A stretch of DNA of 64,000 nucleotides from Setaria digitata (taxonomy: Eukaryota; Nematoda; Chromadorea; Rhabditida; Setariidae), in NCBI GenBank assembly GCA_003640385.1, contig RCAB01000086.1, positions 119,862 through 183,861 of the forward strand. The letters are read 5' to 3'. Both the position numbers and the translations under genes were made by a program. Below, in pieces: positions 38,080-48,745 of the stretch. A model generated the notes under the pieces. It was given only the letters and a program-made list of their open reading frames with translations, did no database searches and had not been told where the DNA came from. Every line of letters begins with the position of its first letter. Position 1 is the stretch's first letter.

Positions 38080-39504
38080 GTTTGTGATATTTCAATCTTA
38101 ATTAAAACGGAAGACTAAAACATTTTGAAAAAAAAAAAAAATGATTAAAAAAAAATGCTAAAATTTTTTTTTTTTTTTTTTGCTCATCATTAATTTTCTC
38201 AAGTAATGTAATTATTTGATAGAAAATTATTGTGGAATTTGATAAAATTTTGAAAATCAACTCGAAATTTTATGAAAGTTTTGAAAAATTTTTATTTCTG
38301 CAATGAAATAATAACAACGAAAAAAAAAATGATAATAATTTAATTATTTGAAGATGATTAAAAATAAAATTCTCTTTCAATGAAAATCTATGAACCATAT
38401 GGCTTTTTGATGTGATTATGATGATCATTCATTCATTGTTTTGAATCTTTTGATTTTTCCTTCCTTTTTTTTTCCTTCTACAATTAGTTAGGGGGCCGCA
38501 ATTCTTACCAGGAGACCGCTAAAAAAAAAACAAAAAAAAGAAAAAAATCATTCCTTTTTATATTTTTATTATCATTTAAAAAAAATGGCGCTGAATTTTT
38601 GTTTTTCGTTTTTAATTTTTTTTTTTTTAAATTAATCATTATATTTATTATCACCACTTTACAGTGTAATCAATCATTTGGTGTGATATTTTAAGAATTT
38701 TTAATTTTTCACCTACTTCTTTTTGTTTTATTTTTCCATTCGAATCATCTTGTTTTCTGATGTTAGGAAAAACATCTAGTAAATTACGGTAATGTAACAG
38801 TAATTAAATGAGAACCAATAGAATGAATGATGAATATTTTTTAATTATTTTCAATAACTTATTAAGTTTAATAGTTTAAGCTTTCAATTCTAATTAGTTT
38901 TTATGTCTGATGCATTTCCATTATATAGTTAATTTGAATGACGAAATATAATGCATTTATAGTTCAGATGATCGATCAAACGATTACTGATTGTTTGCTT
39001 GATTGATTATGAAAACTGTTAATTGCTAGTCATTGGAAAGAAAAGTTTTTGAAATGATAAATTATGAAATTTTCAAGAGTGAAACTTTCTAGTTTTTAAG
39101 TCTTTAAATCAAAGTTAACCATCGTATCACCAAAATTTCTTTCTCTTTTTCAGTACTATATTTTGAATGGGAAAAAAAAGGGGAAAATTTTTGTTTTATT
39201 CTCTATATTATAATTAAATGCTTTAATATGATACAGTGAATTAAGTACCGAAATAAAATAAAAAATTGCTTTTAAAAAGTTACGAAATATATATGATAAA
39301 AGCTAATTTACAGGAAATTCTTATAATCGATTTAAAACTGAAAATGTAAATTATGGTAATAGATATGAATCGCAACAAAATGATATTCCGTCAACGTCAG
39401 CAACCGACGTGGCGCAATTTCCACGTTTGAAATCGTTTAGGAAAGCAGTTCACGGGCGAATGCGTTTTTTTATTGGTCATTTTCTTCCTTTTTTTTTTTT
39501 TTAA
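27876..39504 (+). CDS. SOWAH: SOWAH-family (sosondowah) ankyrin-repeat protein, 8 exons, one frameshift
   Basis: Joined from exons 27876-27959, 28761-28922, 35806-35931, 36401-36528, 36956-36958, 37105-37180, 37486-37551 and 39314-39504; about 278 residues if the exon 4 frameshift is repaired. Residues 1-100 are polar with a basic/Gln-rich helix (about 60-80). Residues 101-215 carry ankyrin repeats: a helix with WIRACSTGDL, then GLHYAAKDGH, then GYTPLHLAA, then GADASIKDYSG-H. The final DYSG..YYL signature and the C-terminal position of few repeats are typical of the SOWAH family, whose molecular role is largely undefined; ankyrin repeats normally bind proteins. The C-terminal 62 residues are basic. 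All intron phases agree. Vertebrate relatives have an N-terminal winged-helix-like domain that I do not see, so upstream exons may be missing. A generic ankyrin protein is the alternative. Confidence 0.8.
28358..28445. repeat. degenerate GGATAC/GGATCA repeat in intron 1
   Basis: CAGGAT and GGATAC/GGATACC motifs recur about 12 times; the block is much richer in G than its surroundings and is followed by GGAC/GGTAC-rich sequence to about 28,520. Several frames are open across it, but the products are repetitive. Confidence 0.6.
28761..28922 (+). CDS. SOWAH: SOWAH-like gene exon 2 (polar, Gln/Lys-rich segment)
   Basis: The acceptor TTTCTACAG ends at 28760 and the donor GAG|GTATGT starts at 28923. 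The exon is 162 nt, 54 codons, phase 0 on both sides, encoding roughly residues 29-82. It contains acidic DVECPFARIDDELEC, then a helical Gln/Lys-rich run (NEQQKRLQKKLHEK) likely to be a single amphipathic or coiled-coil helix. The exon opens with GTAACT directly after CAG, so the acceptor is also a potential donor. Confidence 0.75.
29274..29333. repeat. (AGT)n microsatellite
   Basis: GTAGTAGCAG-type repeats over about 60 bp inside intron 2. Confidence 0.8.
30004..30078. repeat. (GGA)n microsatellite
   Basis: GGAGGAGGGGAGGA repeats on the + strand; part of a longer purine-rich zone. Confidence 0.85.
30156..30211. repeat. (GT)n microsatellite
   Basis: GT repeats with two GTCT interruptions. 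Confidence 0.85.
32400..32435. repeat. (GA)18 microsatellite
   Basis: Pure GA repeats; another GA tract lies at 32279-32302. Confidence 0.85.
33660..34120. repeat. cluster of ACGTA/ACGCAATC motifs, partly a 103-bp tandem duplication
   Basis: TTCACGTATTA-like words occur repeatedly, and ACGCAATCTTT followed by CGTATTATT is repeated at 33893 and 33996. Could be a degenerate minisatellite or a site cluster. Confidence 0.45.
34142..34309 (+). CDS. small ORF (55 aa) in a GC-rich island inside intron 2
   Basis: ATG at 34142, TGA at 34307. A hydrophobic start (MRDCRFFYQLNLTFLCY) is followed by a polar part (VDDVNDKCAVDRRISV, then SANADFRDQESGRRSRERR). The segment contains GCGGCCGC, striking in this AT-rich background. 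A GTAAAT donor at 34202 falls in phase 0 and would splice to exon 3, so its first 20 codons could be an alternative first exon. No family recognised; a competing ORF overlaps in another frame. Confidence 0.2.
   Translation: MRDCRFFYQLNLTFLCYVDDVNDKCAVDRRISVNSANADFRDQESGRRSRERRIQ
34206..34412 (+). CDS. small ORF (68 aa), possible single-pass membrane peptide
   Basis: ATG at 34206, in a different frame from the ORF starting at 34142. Residues 4-19 are hydrophobic (VQWTVELALIVLMRIFGI), followed by a basic KRAA and a polar tail ending in Lys/Glu repeats. At most one of the two overlapping frames is likely to be used. No homolog recognised. Confidence 0.15.
   Translation: MISVQWTVELALIVLMRIFGIKRAAAVLEKDEYNDRESTSIFHSSVITNHTSSQIFAKMKEERKEKKK
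35067..35270. repeat. three near-identical copies separated by two Ns (likely assembly joins)
   Basis: Copies at 35067-35121, 35130-35199 and 35201-35270 begin ACTTCTATA and contain CTCAAACTATCGAAATTACT; the copies differ at one base. The Ns are at 35122 and 35200. Confidence 0.85.
35806..35931 (+). CDS. SOWAH: SOWAH-like gene exon 3 (first ankyrin helix)
   Basis: A strong acceptor (T run then TTCAG at 35805) precedes 42 in-frame codons, phase 0 to 0, ending AAA|GTTAGC. Residues 83-124 include LPEETLLIDSNLTVRWIRAC, then STGDLRTVGELVRQK. The WIRACSTGDLRTV part is the usual start of the SOWAH ankyrin block. A donor 12 nt earlier (CTT|GTGAGG) would also keep frame but would drop VRQK, which is expected before the next helix. 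Confidence 0.85.
36401..36528 (+). CDS. SOWAH: SOWAH-like gene exon 4 (ankyrin repeat), with 1-nt frameshift
   Basis: The acceptor ATTTTTAG ends at 36400 and the donor ACT|GTAAGT starts at 36529. The first 33 codons read PCIITWSSAINHSFSGLHYA then AKDGHSAVVRFLI, a clear ankyrin repeat. A TGA follows at 36500-36502. In the next frame the sequence continues NGANVNLQT, which is what the repeat should contain. The exon is 128 nt, one short of a multiple of three. The T5 run at 36491-36495 is the most likely place for the lost base. Either it is a sequencing or assembly error, or the gene is broken here. Confidence 0.85.
36956..36958 (+). CDS. SOWAH: probable 3-nt microexon (GCT, one Ala) of the SOWAH-like gene
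   Basis: A textbook nematode-type acceptor, TCTTTTTCCTTTTCAG, ends at 36955. Only three bases later stands a strong donor, GTAAGT at 36959. Inclusion adds one alanine in phase 0 between LQT and SGYTPLH, keeping the frame. No other open exon starts at this acceptor. Alternatives are an unused site pair, a recursive-splice step inside a single 576-nt intron, or a decayed longer exon. Confidence 0.5.
37105..37180 (+). CDS. SOWAH: SOWAH-like gene exon 6 (ankyrin repeat, GYTPLHLAA)
   Basis: This exon encodes SGYTPLHLAAIAKQ then VEIISILLRDY, a near-consensus ankyrin repeat, and ends in phase 1 at TATG|GTTAGT. The acceptor is GATATTTAG at 37104. Upstream of it there is purine-rich sequence rather than a pyrimidine tract, so the site is weak by sequence alone. 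The phase 0 start is fixed by the ankyrin register. Confidence 0.85.
37486..37551 (+). CDS. SOWAH: SOWAH-like gene exon 7 (DYSG signature)
   Basis: The acceptor TTTTTGCAG ends at 37485. The exon encodes GADASIKDYSGHTYQYYL then MREQ; the DYSG stretch followed by a tyrosine-rich helix is the most diagnostic part of the SOWAH family. I end it at donor AAA|GTAAAG (37552), phase 1, because that joins in frame to the exon at 39314. Without splicing the frame reaches TAA at 37563-37565 after SKES, which would give a shorter isoform. Confidence 0.8.
38052..38079. repeat. (TA)14 microsatellite in intron 7
   Basis: Alternating TA in the 1.76-kb intron between exons 7 and 8. The rest of that intron shows only homopolymers. 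Confidence 0.85.
39314..39504 (+). CDS. SOWAH: SOWAH-like gene terminal exon (basic C-terminus)
   Basis: The acceptor AATTTACAG ends at 39313. From the split Arg codon 62 further codons stay open: NSYNRFKTENVNYGNRYESQ, then a Ser/Thr stretch, then a basic tail with FPRLKSFRKAVHGRMRFF. Base composition is clearly less AT-rich than its surroundings. The stop TAA at 39502-39504 lies at the end of a T13 run, so the last few residues (Phe repeats) and the exact end depend on the homopolymer length. Confidence 0.65.
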
Positions 39505-39942
39505 TTTCGTTATTTAGAAAAAAAATCTAGAAATTTTCGACAAGATTGTTTAAATTTTCAAAATTAGTTGATAAAAATTCCGAATTTAATTTTAATGAAA
39601 ATTCAACAGTTTCATTTTAAACCTTAAGTTGTTAACATTTCTGGGTGCGCGAAATGTTGCATTTTGCTGGTTTACCTTTAATATACCACTGTTTGTTGTG
39701 GGAATATTTCACGTAAATTCACTATTTTCCACACATTCGTTCATGTTAATTAATTACTAATCATTATTTAACGCTAATGAGCAAAAGATCCCAATTCATG
39801 TGCATTTTTTTTTTTTTTTTTTCACCAACAATTGTGAATACTAATTTGCTATTTTCCAATATTTCATATTTTCGTAGCTTTGTTTGCTACTACAGTATCG
39901 TTGTGAAATTTTTGCTATAAATATTGCATAATATTAAGAAAT

Positions 39943-39948
39943 AATAAA
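39943..39948 (+). terminator. possible polyadenylation signal of the SOWAH-like gene
   Basis: This is an AATAAA hexamer about 440 nt after the proposed stop codon. Such hexamers are frequent by chance in this AT-rich sequence, so it is a suggestion only. Confidence 0.15.
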
Positions 39949-40052
39949 TTAGTAAATTGATAAATTAAAATTATAAATGAAAATTAAATTTACAACTTTC
40001 TATTATAAAATGAGTGAAATTGGAAAATTATTTGAAAAATTTTCACATTTTC

Positions 40053-40301
40053 AGACAAATAGACAACTATAAATGGTTGATTTTATTATCGTATACAAAT
40101 CTTCTACTGCGGCATCACAAGTATCCGTATAATCTTTCCTGTGTAAACAAAAACAATAACAAGAGGACGAAAGAAAGCAAACTTGCCGCTCTGAAAATAT
40201 TAGTTTGTATTAGTTTTACCTCTTCTCAGATGCGGTATGCTTTTTCTAAATTGGAAATTTCGATGACCCGTATAGATATGCTGTACTACTTAATTTTGTG
40301 A
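40053..40301 (+). CDS. possible exon or 3' UTR ORF after the SOWAH-like gene
   Basis: The frame is open from 40014 to 40301 (95 residues), and an acceptor CACATTTTCAG stands inside it, ending at about 40052. Downstream residues are of mixed composition (for example KRTKESKLAALKILVCISFT, then MRYAFSKLEISMTRIDMLYY). It lies 0.5 kb after the terminal exon, so it could be an alternative last exon, 3' UTR, or chance. No family recognised. Confidence 0.2.
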   Translation, partial: RQIDNYKWLILLSYTNLLLRHHKYPYNLSCVNKNNNKRTKESKLAALKILVCISFTSSQMRYAFSKLEISMTRIDMLYYLIL

Positions 40302-41405
40302 TTTGATATTGTTGTTGCAATGGAGAAGAAAATCAGTCAATCATTTTCTTAATCGATCAGTTCAGCTCAAATATCTATGGAATAAGTGATGTGGATATGT
40401 TTGCTAAGTCGTATTATAAATAAATGGGTTGGAAGAGAGTGGTAGAAAGATTTTCTAGTACCTTTTCATTTTGTGAATTAGTTATTAGCACTTTGAATAC
40501 CCTACTTATCTTTACCTTCTAAGTCCACTTCACTTCACTTCACTCAATCATTTATCATTTCAGCACTTGTCACATTTATTACTATTTTACTATTTATCTT
40601 TTTCTCTTTTTCCATCATACCTGTATATATTTCTTTCTTCCTTCTCATATACTCCACAAATATACATTGTCAGCTAACTATGACAGGTAATCTTTGATTA
40701 GGTGGTACTGAATAAATCGCTACGTTTCGGTTCTTTTTTTTCTGTAACGAAAATATTCGATAATGTTAGTTCTCAATGCTACTGTTATGGATGTATTTTT
40801 TTTTTTTTTCTTCATTTAAATTTAGAATAATATCTTTTTTTTTTTTTTCTTTTTCTTTTTAGGGTGAAGAAAGAGGGATGAAGTGAATGTTTAAGAAGAT
40901 AGAAATTTATTTCAACAATATATATTTTATGATGATTGTTGAAACTTTCAATCATAAAATGTAAAAATTTCAGGCAAAATCTTAAAAAAAATGAAAGACA
41001 TATCACTAAATTGAGGGACATGTAAAATTTCGAGAAATTTTTGCTTGTTAAAAACATTTATTTAGAGTTTAATCATAGGACTATTGAGAGAAAAAAAAAA
41101 AAAAGAAAAGAAAAGCGATAATTTTGAGGAAGAATCAAATGTATAAATGCCTTTTTAAAGAAAGTAATCAGATAAGCGATTGGCAAAGTTCTATGAAATT
41201 TTTGCTTGTTTTCGACACTTCATTAAAGAAAAAATATTGCAATTTTTTAATTGGAAAAAATCATTATAATTGTTTTTCGATCACATTTTTTTTTTCTTTT
41301 TTAAGCTAATTTTGTCACTTTTTTTTCTTTTATATTTAGTCATTAAAAGAAAGATCTTTAATTAGCATTTCTCTATACAATTTTTGTTTTTGTTGTCGAT
41401 AGTGG

Positions 41406-41436
<31 letters not shown>

Positions 41437-44400
41437 GCCATTATTTAGAAATCTATACAAACAAGTAAATAATTGTGACTCAGTGGTTTAGTGAAGTACC
41501 AATGCAACAGTATCATTGTATTATTTCGGCTTCTTCATATTAACTGATCACACTCACACATGTCATTCCTTCTTTTATCCTAGCACTCTTGAGGCATTAT
41601 TAGCTACCCAATAATTATCCAAAGATCATTTAAGTAGTCCAGTCGGCTAGCTTTTTTTCATCCAAAAAGGGTACCATTATTAATAGGTATGATTATGGTA
41701 GCAACCAATGATTGATACTAGCTGATATCTGTATATATATATATATACATATAACTTACAATATTGTTGTTTCGGTATGAATTATCATTTTCACCTGTCG
41801 CACCTGTTTGTTTGTTAATTACTTTTCTCTTCTTTCATTTTCTTTCCCTTTTCTTTTTCTCTCTATTCTTTTTTTTTTTTTTTCTCTCTTTGAGATTATT
41901 TTACCAACAGTTTAATCTTTTTACACACTATTATTATATATTTATTTATTTTTCCGTTAACCTTTTACTTCTTACCTCTTACCTTTTACCACCTTTCAAG
42001 TTTTTTCATTTATTATTAAGCAAATAATTGCAAAAAAAAAAACGGGAAGAGAAAATTTTTTTATCTTTTCTTTTACCGAAAAAATTCCTCATATTTTTTA
42101 AAATGGAAAAAGAAAAGAAAAGTTAAAAATTGAGGTTTTTTTACTTCGTTTTTTTTTTCGGGTTAAGTTTCGCTTCAAAAATATTTAAAAAGAATTTTTT
42201 TACACTAAATTCTTTTTCGCGACTACCACTCACTCAGTCCATTGTGTAGACTAGAAAATTCTTAAAAAAAAAAAAAATTAACTTTTTCAACACATTTCGA
42301 TGAATGCATATGATGTTTGTAGTTTGGTGGAAGAAGTTCTCTTCCACTAATATTAGTTACAGTATTTCTCCTCTACCGTATATTTTCTTTTTCTCAGGCT
42401 CTTCTGATTTTCATTTGCACATTTTTATTTGTTGCATTTTCAATTTCTTTTTTCTGATTTGAATAAATTTAAAAAAAAAAAAAAATTATAACAACACTGT
42501 TAAAATTACAGTGAGTGAAATTTGTTCTTGTTTTTTTTTTTTTTTTTTTTGAATTCATTGAATATATTTTTCTCTTCTTTGGTAATTAACATTTGTTTTC
42601 TCTGTTTAGTATATTCATTTGGATTAAATGCATGAAGTGAACTTTTTTCTTTTTTAAATTTCGAACTTTTCCCTATTCAATCTCTTTTTTTTTTTTTTCA
42701 CTATGCTTTCCTATCACTTCTTTGTTTTTTGATTTTTGTTTTGCAAATTTTCATTTCATTAAAATTTTTAAAAAATTTTCATCTGTTTTTTGCTTTTGAT
42801 TGCAAATTGTCTGTCATATCCAATATCAATGCTTTATTATCACAAATATGACCACATCAAATTTTCACAGTCAGCTCTTTCATTGGATCTTTATTTCTAT
42901 TTACGTAACTACATTATGGATTTTAATTTGATTTTTGAATAAAAAATTAATTTAATACCAAAAATAATTTATCCAATTAAATAACGAAATTTGGTGCATT
43001 TTTTTACCCTCTTTTTGCGTTTTTTTTCTGACATTTTTCCAAGTTTCTCTTTTGTCTTTTCAACTGATAATTTAACTTCCTTCTCCTTCTTTATTAGCTT
43101 TCACTTTCTCTCTTTTTTTTTTTTTTTTTTTGCTTTCCTTTTAAATAATCCTTGGATTTAAATAATTTGCATAAATCTCATTATTGTATTCCCAATTGAA
43201 TTTTCCTTATCCTCTTCTTTTAATAATCCCACACATGTGACCACTTATTCTTTGCATTTCATTTTATTTCATTTCATTTCATTTCAATATCATTTCCAAT
43301 CCTATAATTATACTCGTTGATGGTGAAATATTCAATGATGAATTGTTTGGTTGCTTGGTTGGTTTGTTAGTTACTTACATAGTTAATTAGTTGGTTTGAT
43401 TACTTATCTGATGGGGAAGTGAATTTCTTTTCCTTTTTTTTTTCTTTTTTTTTTTGTCAAATTTTCAAAAAAAAAAATTTTTATTTGTTTATTTTTTCGA
43501 ATGAAATATTTGCATGCATTTTTTTGTATGTATATATATGTATGTTTTTGTATTTTTACAAATTATTTATAAATAAATAATATTAAGTTGTATTTCATAT
43601 GCTTATGCTTAAATATTTTCCGAATCATAACGTTACTCAGTTGAAAAAAAAAAAAAAAGAAAAAAGGAAAAATTAAAGGAAAAAGGAAACAAATGTAAAA
43701 TATTTAATGCGAAACACACTTGAAAGTGCCAGATATTTCGTTTTCTGTTATTTTCTTCCGGATAACCGGAAAGTAGGTTGATAAAAATAAAATTGTTCAG
43801 CAGAAAAGGAATAATAAGAAAAAATTGTGGGAATTCATTGCAGGATAACAGTTAAGTAATTTATAGGATTAAAAAAAAAAAAGAAAAAATAAAGCAAGAA
43901 TTTAAGAAATATATGGTAATGTTGTAAGTTTCATCTTTTTTTTTTTAGAAATGAATTTGAAAAAAGAGAATGAAAAACGATAGTTTACGTGTTATCCTGG
44001 AAATTTTACAATTCTTCCTTTTTTTTTTTCAAATTTTATAAAAGTTAGAAGCTGTTCAGCTAAGTTTGAACATTTGTAGCAAACGAAATTTTGGTTGATT
44101 ATTTTTCGAGATAAAAAGGTTCGGAATCAGATCGATCTAAAAAAAAAAAGCATCATTTGCCAGTCATTTCCTCTCTAGGAAAGAGAAATGAAAGAATGGA
44201 AAAAATAAAAATGATAGGAGGAAAGTTGAATGATCCATTTGACTGATAATGTTCTCGAGATTTCGTTTTTCACTTTTTTTTTTTAGTTCCCTTCCATCAA
44301 CTTAGAATTTTAAAAAAAGAATGAGAGAAAGCCTTCTTTTTTTTTTTTGTTTCTTAAATTTTTAGAAGTTTATTTTCTCGATATTTTCCGGATACAAATT

Positions 44401-44452
44401 AATTAATTAATGTTTTTTTCCCCTTCTCTTTTCTCTCCTTTTTTTTTTCTTA
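40302..44452. other. non-coding AT-rich stretch
   Basis: Homopolymers, a TTG tract (41407-41437), short CACTT and CATTT repeats, and two weak frames (41124-41309 and 41764-42027) that I do not trust. No gene seen. Confidence 0.55.
41407..41437. repeat. (TTG)n microsatellite
   Basis: About ten TTG repeats. Confidence 0.85.
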
Positions 44453-44770
44453 TTAGTGTATAGAAATATCAATCAGTTCAACATTCACCTTTTGCAACCT
44501 CTTATTTCCTCCTTTCCTATCTTCTTTGCTTCGTTTGCTGCCGACTGATAACTGATATCTGCTTGATTTATTATCAGTTGCGGGAAATCTCATCCAAGTA
44601 AACAATGCACCACCGGGTGCCAAGTGTTTTTTGGCTTTTGCTGAAGCAATTAATGTAATTATTAAAGGAAGACGAAAAATGACGCCCAAATGTGAAATTT
44701 CATAACTTTTTCTCCTTTTTTCTACAATTATTTTCACTTTTTCTTTCACGTAATTCACGTAATTGACCAA
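44453..44770 (-). CDS. minus-strand ORF (105 aa) containing a possible spliced exon
   Basis: This is one of the longest frames not made of simple repeats. It begins at an alternative start (TTG at 44770), contains a hydrophobic segment (GVIFRLPLIITLIASAKAKK) and a basic C-terminal half (SKRSKEDRKGGNKRLQK). An acceptor ATTGCTTCAG and donor AAAAG|GTGAAT would define an exon at 44489-44640 (152 nt). The plus strand is also open at 44556-44702 (49 codons including AGNLIQVNNAPPGAKCFLAF), so strand is not settled. No family recognised. Confidence 0.25.
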   Translation of the reverse strand: MVNYVNYVKEKVKIIVEKRRKSYEISHLGVIFRLPLIITLIASAKAKKHLAPGGALFTWMRFPATDNKSSRYQLSVGSKRSKEDRKGGNKRLQKVNVELIDISIH

Positions 44771-47700
44771 TTAATCGTTAGCACATAATGATAAATTCCA
44801 TTTTTTCAAGCATAAAAATAGCATTCATGTTAGAAATGGTAAATAAAATAAGTCTTTTGTTTTGTTTTATTTTTGTTTTTCTTTTCTTTCTTTTACTGGT
44901 TAAAAGTGTTTAAATTTATCATTATTTTATCATAAAACTTTTCAAAACAATTATTTTATGTTTATTTTTTAATAAAAAAAAAAACATTCAAATCTTGGTA
45001 GTTGCTGTGTGTTCTTTCAATAGAAAAAGTTAATTAATTGAGATTATTGTTGAAAGGATGCAAAACAAAGCATGTGCCAAATCATTAAAAAACAAACTGT
45101 GTTAAAAAAAAAAAAGAAAAAATGAAGAACTTGTGAAACAAACAGCTGCTACTGTGGTGCTGTCATTAATTAAGATCAAGTAAAGTGAAATAAACCAATT
45201 TTCATGCAGGTCAATTTGCACAATTAATTACCAATAAATATTATCTTGCATTCAGGTAATTGATCAAAAATATTCGCCATAATTATTTAATTATTTGGTT
45301 CTATTTAGTTAAAGTATTGTTTTTAAAATTTCTAGTGCTAAGAGAATGCCTTAAGCATGCCGTTTGTTAAGGAAAAAATAATTAATACTTAAATACGAGA
45401 AATTATATTTGAAATATTTCTCTTTTTTTCCACAAATTAAGTAATTTTGTGTTTAACTTTAACATTCTTCTTTCTATCTTTTCTTTTTCTTTTTTTTTTC
45501 AAAAAATTATTTCTCAATTATTTAATTACTCCAAATTTGCTACTTGCTAAAATGTTTGAAATATATCCAAAATATATATTTTTTTGTCAAGTAGACATCA
45601 TTATCGGATCGTTTTCTAACACTTTGTAAACAATTAATATTTAATTTTCTCTATGCTTTAGTTTTTTTTTTTTTTTTTTTTTTTTTCTAAGCATTTTGAA
45701 CTTTTTTATCGATCATTTCATTAAGACGAAAGAAACAACCTGCATTTCAAATGATTAGTAGAAATTACTCATATATTTGTCATGCATTATTGCCAGTGAT
45801 AACTGCTGTTAAAGATTGATTAAAATCTTCAGGTCAAAGTTTTAATTAAATATTAATTACGCATATGTGCTGTATTTTTCTTTCTATTTTTTTTTCGTTT
45901 CTAATTTAATTTTTTTTTTTTTTTTGAAAATGTTAATTTGAAAATTTATATGGATATATGTGAAGGGATAATTGTGATAGTGTAGTAGACCTGGATAGAT
46001 ATCAAGGTGAAAATGATTAGTCATTTTAGGATAATGATAGGGTGATTGGTTGCATTGCACTGCTATAATGTGGTTGATTTACAGTACGGAGACAAGAGAA
46101 TTGAGGGAAAGTGGACCGGGAGATCGGGATGGGAGGAAATGAAGGATGAGGAATCGCGGGGGAAATAATATGGATATTAATTAGGGCGATGAAATGAGCA
46201 AATAATGACATCGAAAGGAGAAGGAAAAAAGAGTTGAGAATGGATCAAAATTAATGATTAATTATATTGATCGAATTAATGCCGTTAATTAATTTTTTTT
46301 TTGTTTTGGTGAAATTAACATTTCCGCTTTTTTCTTTCCTTTCTATTACTGTTTTAACAAATTATAAAGTAAGATTAACAATGCGAAAGAAAAGCGTTAA
46401 TTTATCAATTAATTATTTTTTGCTAATTTAAAATAAAAAAAATTAATATTTCTTTAATCAATTTATGCCTGAAAAATTCATTAGCGGATTATTACTATCA
46501 TTTATTTACTAAAAAAAAAAATTCTTTTCTTTTTCTATTCCTACTACCTGTTAAGAAATTCGGAAGCTAAATTAATAATAAGCAAAAAGGAGGATAAGGA
46601 CGAAAATCATTAATTAGTTAATTAAAATAAGCTTTTTTTAAACGAGTAAAGAAAGAGTAAAATTTTCTTATTTTATTGCGATAACAACTGCGTTAATTTT
46701 AGCAGAAATATGATGATATTAATGGATTAGAATCATTAAATATGGTAAAGAGTACGAATATTATTAAACTAATTATGGGTGTATAGAACATTTTTGGACA
46801 TTATAAACATAGATTCAGTGAATAATAATGGAGAAATGAATGATTCGATCAAAAAAGGGAAATGACAGAGGTTGAGGACATATTCAAAATATGTATGAGA
46901 GATTTTCCATTAAAAAAAAAAAAAAATCATTAATACGAAATAATATATATTCCATTTTATATGTGCATAATTCTTTTTTTTTTGCCTTAATTATTATTAA
47001 TAATAGCATTGTTGAATGGAAAATTAATCGATTATCGATTGATCAGCTGATTAGAGAGCTTATGATGATGTTAGTAGTATGTTTACATATACATGTATTT
47101 TCTTAGCGATGTATTCTCTTCTTTTTTTTTTTTTTTGTTATAATAATTGTCAAAAGATGAAGATAAGCGATAGTTTGATAATTTTGGAAATTTCAACTGA
47201 TAATAGTTCAAAAAGAGTGGAGGAGAAATATGCAAAGTTCAGTTGAAATATGATAATTTTATCGCTTATTTTTATTATTATTATTATTTTTTTTTTTTTG
47301 TTACTTATCGGAGAGCTCTGATAATGATAGGATATTTGAAATGAATTATTTTTAATTTTTGCCTAAATAAGGCCAAATTTTTCTTCTTTTTCCATTCTTG
47401 ATGCTAATTTTTCATTTTTTCGAACTCGAATCTTTAATTTACGCTAAATTATTTCTCGAATTTTACGCTAAATTATTAAATTGACTGAAATTGAATGATT
47501 ATTCTGTATTAAATTCTTCATTTTTGTATGACTAGCAATGATATGGGTTAAACTTGTTAAATTTTATTTGAGAATAAGATTTTAATTAATTATTTAGCAA
47601 AATAATTGCAAGTATTTGAATATTTAGAATCATCTGTAGCATACAATAGGAACAGATTTCAGGCGTCAATTGTTGTAAATTGATATGATAATGTTTAATG

Positions 47701-48459
47701 ATTAGTAACACGGATTGGATGAAATCAAAATGCCTTCAAGGCTTTTTAAAAGAGAGAAATAGAAGCAGGGAGAGAGAGAGAGAGAGAGAAAGGGGAAGAG
47801 AAAGAGACAAATGGGGACAAGAATAGAAGGAAAAAATTGAAACGAACATCAATTACAGTATGCTCCTATTTGTAAAAATGTTTATTCATTTTTAAATTCA
47901 TTCATACGGTAATTTTGTAAGAAAAAAGACTTTTATTATCTCTTCTTCTAATAAAGAATAATTCCAATATAATATTTAATTGCCCAATGGATAGTATATT
48001 GTAATTTTTATCTCTTTTTCTTCTCTTTTTTTTTTGCGCTACCCAAATTATGATTATTTTTTGATTTTTTGAATGTTAAAACTTGAATATATATACATGC
48101 TGAAAATGGAAATGATTATGATCGCTATTTTCATCGGAATTATTTCATCAAATTTTTGCGAAAATTTTACTATTTCACTCTCAAATTCACGTTTATTACT
48201 GGTAATAGTAACAAATAAAAAAGGCATTAAAACAATAATTTTGTAAAAAAAAAAGAAAAGAAAAAAGAAAGAAATGTTTAATTTTTCTTGTTTTTTTTTT
48301 TTGTTTGTGTTTAAAATAAAGAATAAATAATTATTATTGGCAAATAATAAATGTAAACAATGAGATGGTATGGAGTGGAAGAAAAAAAAACCACAAAACT
48401 AGAAAAAAAAAATAAAGGAAAATATTAGTCAACAACAAAAACATTAAGCTCATTAAGAC
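44771..48459. other. non-coding AT-rich stretch
   Basis: Homopolymers, a G-rich purine block near 46,080-46,200 and a GA tract at about 47,770-47,790. No gene seen. Confidence 0.55.
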
Positions 48460-48745
48460 AGCCGAAAAATACAGACAGTAGCGCATTAAGAAATACGCAC
48501 AACAATAAGGCAGTAAAACAGCCAAAAAATACACATAGCAGCAAATAGAACAGCGAAAAATACAACTGTAGCGCATTGAGAAAGCCAAGATATACGGACA
48601 GTAGGGCATAGGACATTGGAACTGCCAAGAAATACGAACTACAGGGCATTGGGAGAGCCGAAAAATACGAACTTCTGGGCATTGGAAGAGCCGAGAAGTA
48701 AGCATTATAGTAGCCGAAAAATACGGACAATAAGGCAAAAAATGA
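48460..48745. repeat. degenerate minisatellite, 30-33-bp unit, about 9 copies
   Basis: Units begin AGCCGAAAAATAC and continue with GGACAGTAGGGCATTGG-like sequence, at 48460, about 48490, 48520, 48552, 48583, 48623, 48656, 48689 and 48712. The array is richer in G and C than its flanks. On the minus strand it gives two open frames of repeated Phe/Cys/Leu sequence that I regard as repeat artefacts. Confidence 0.75.
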
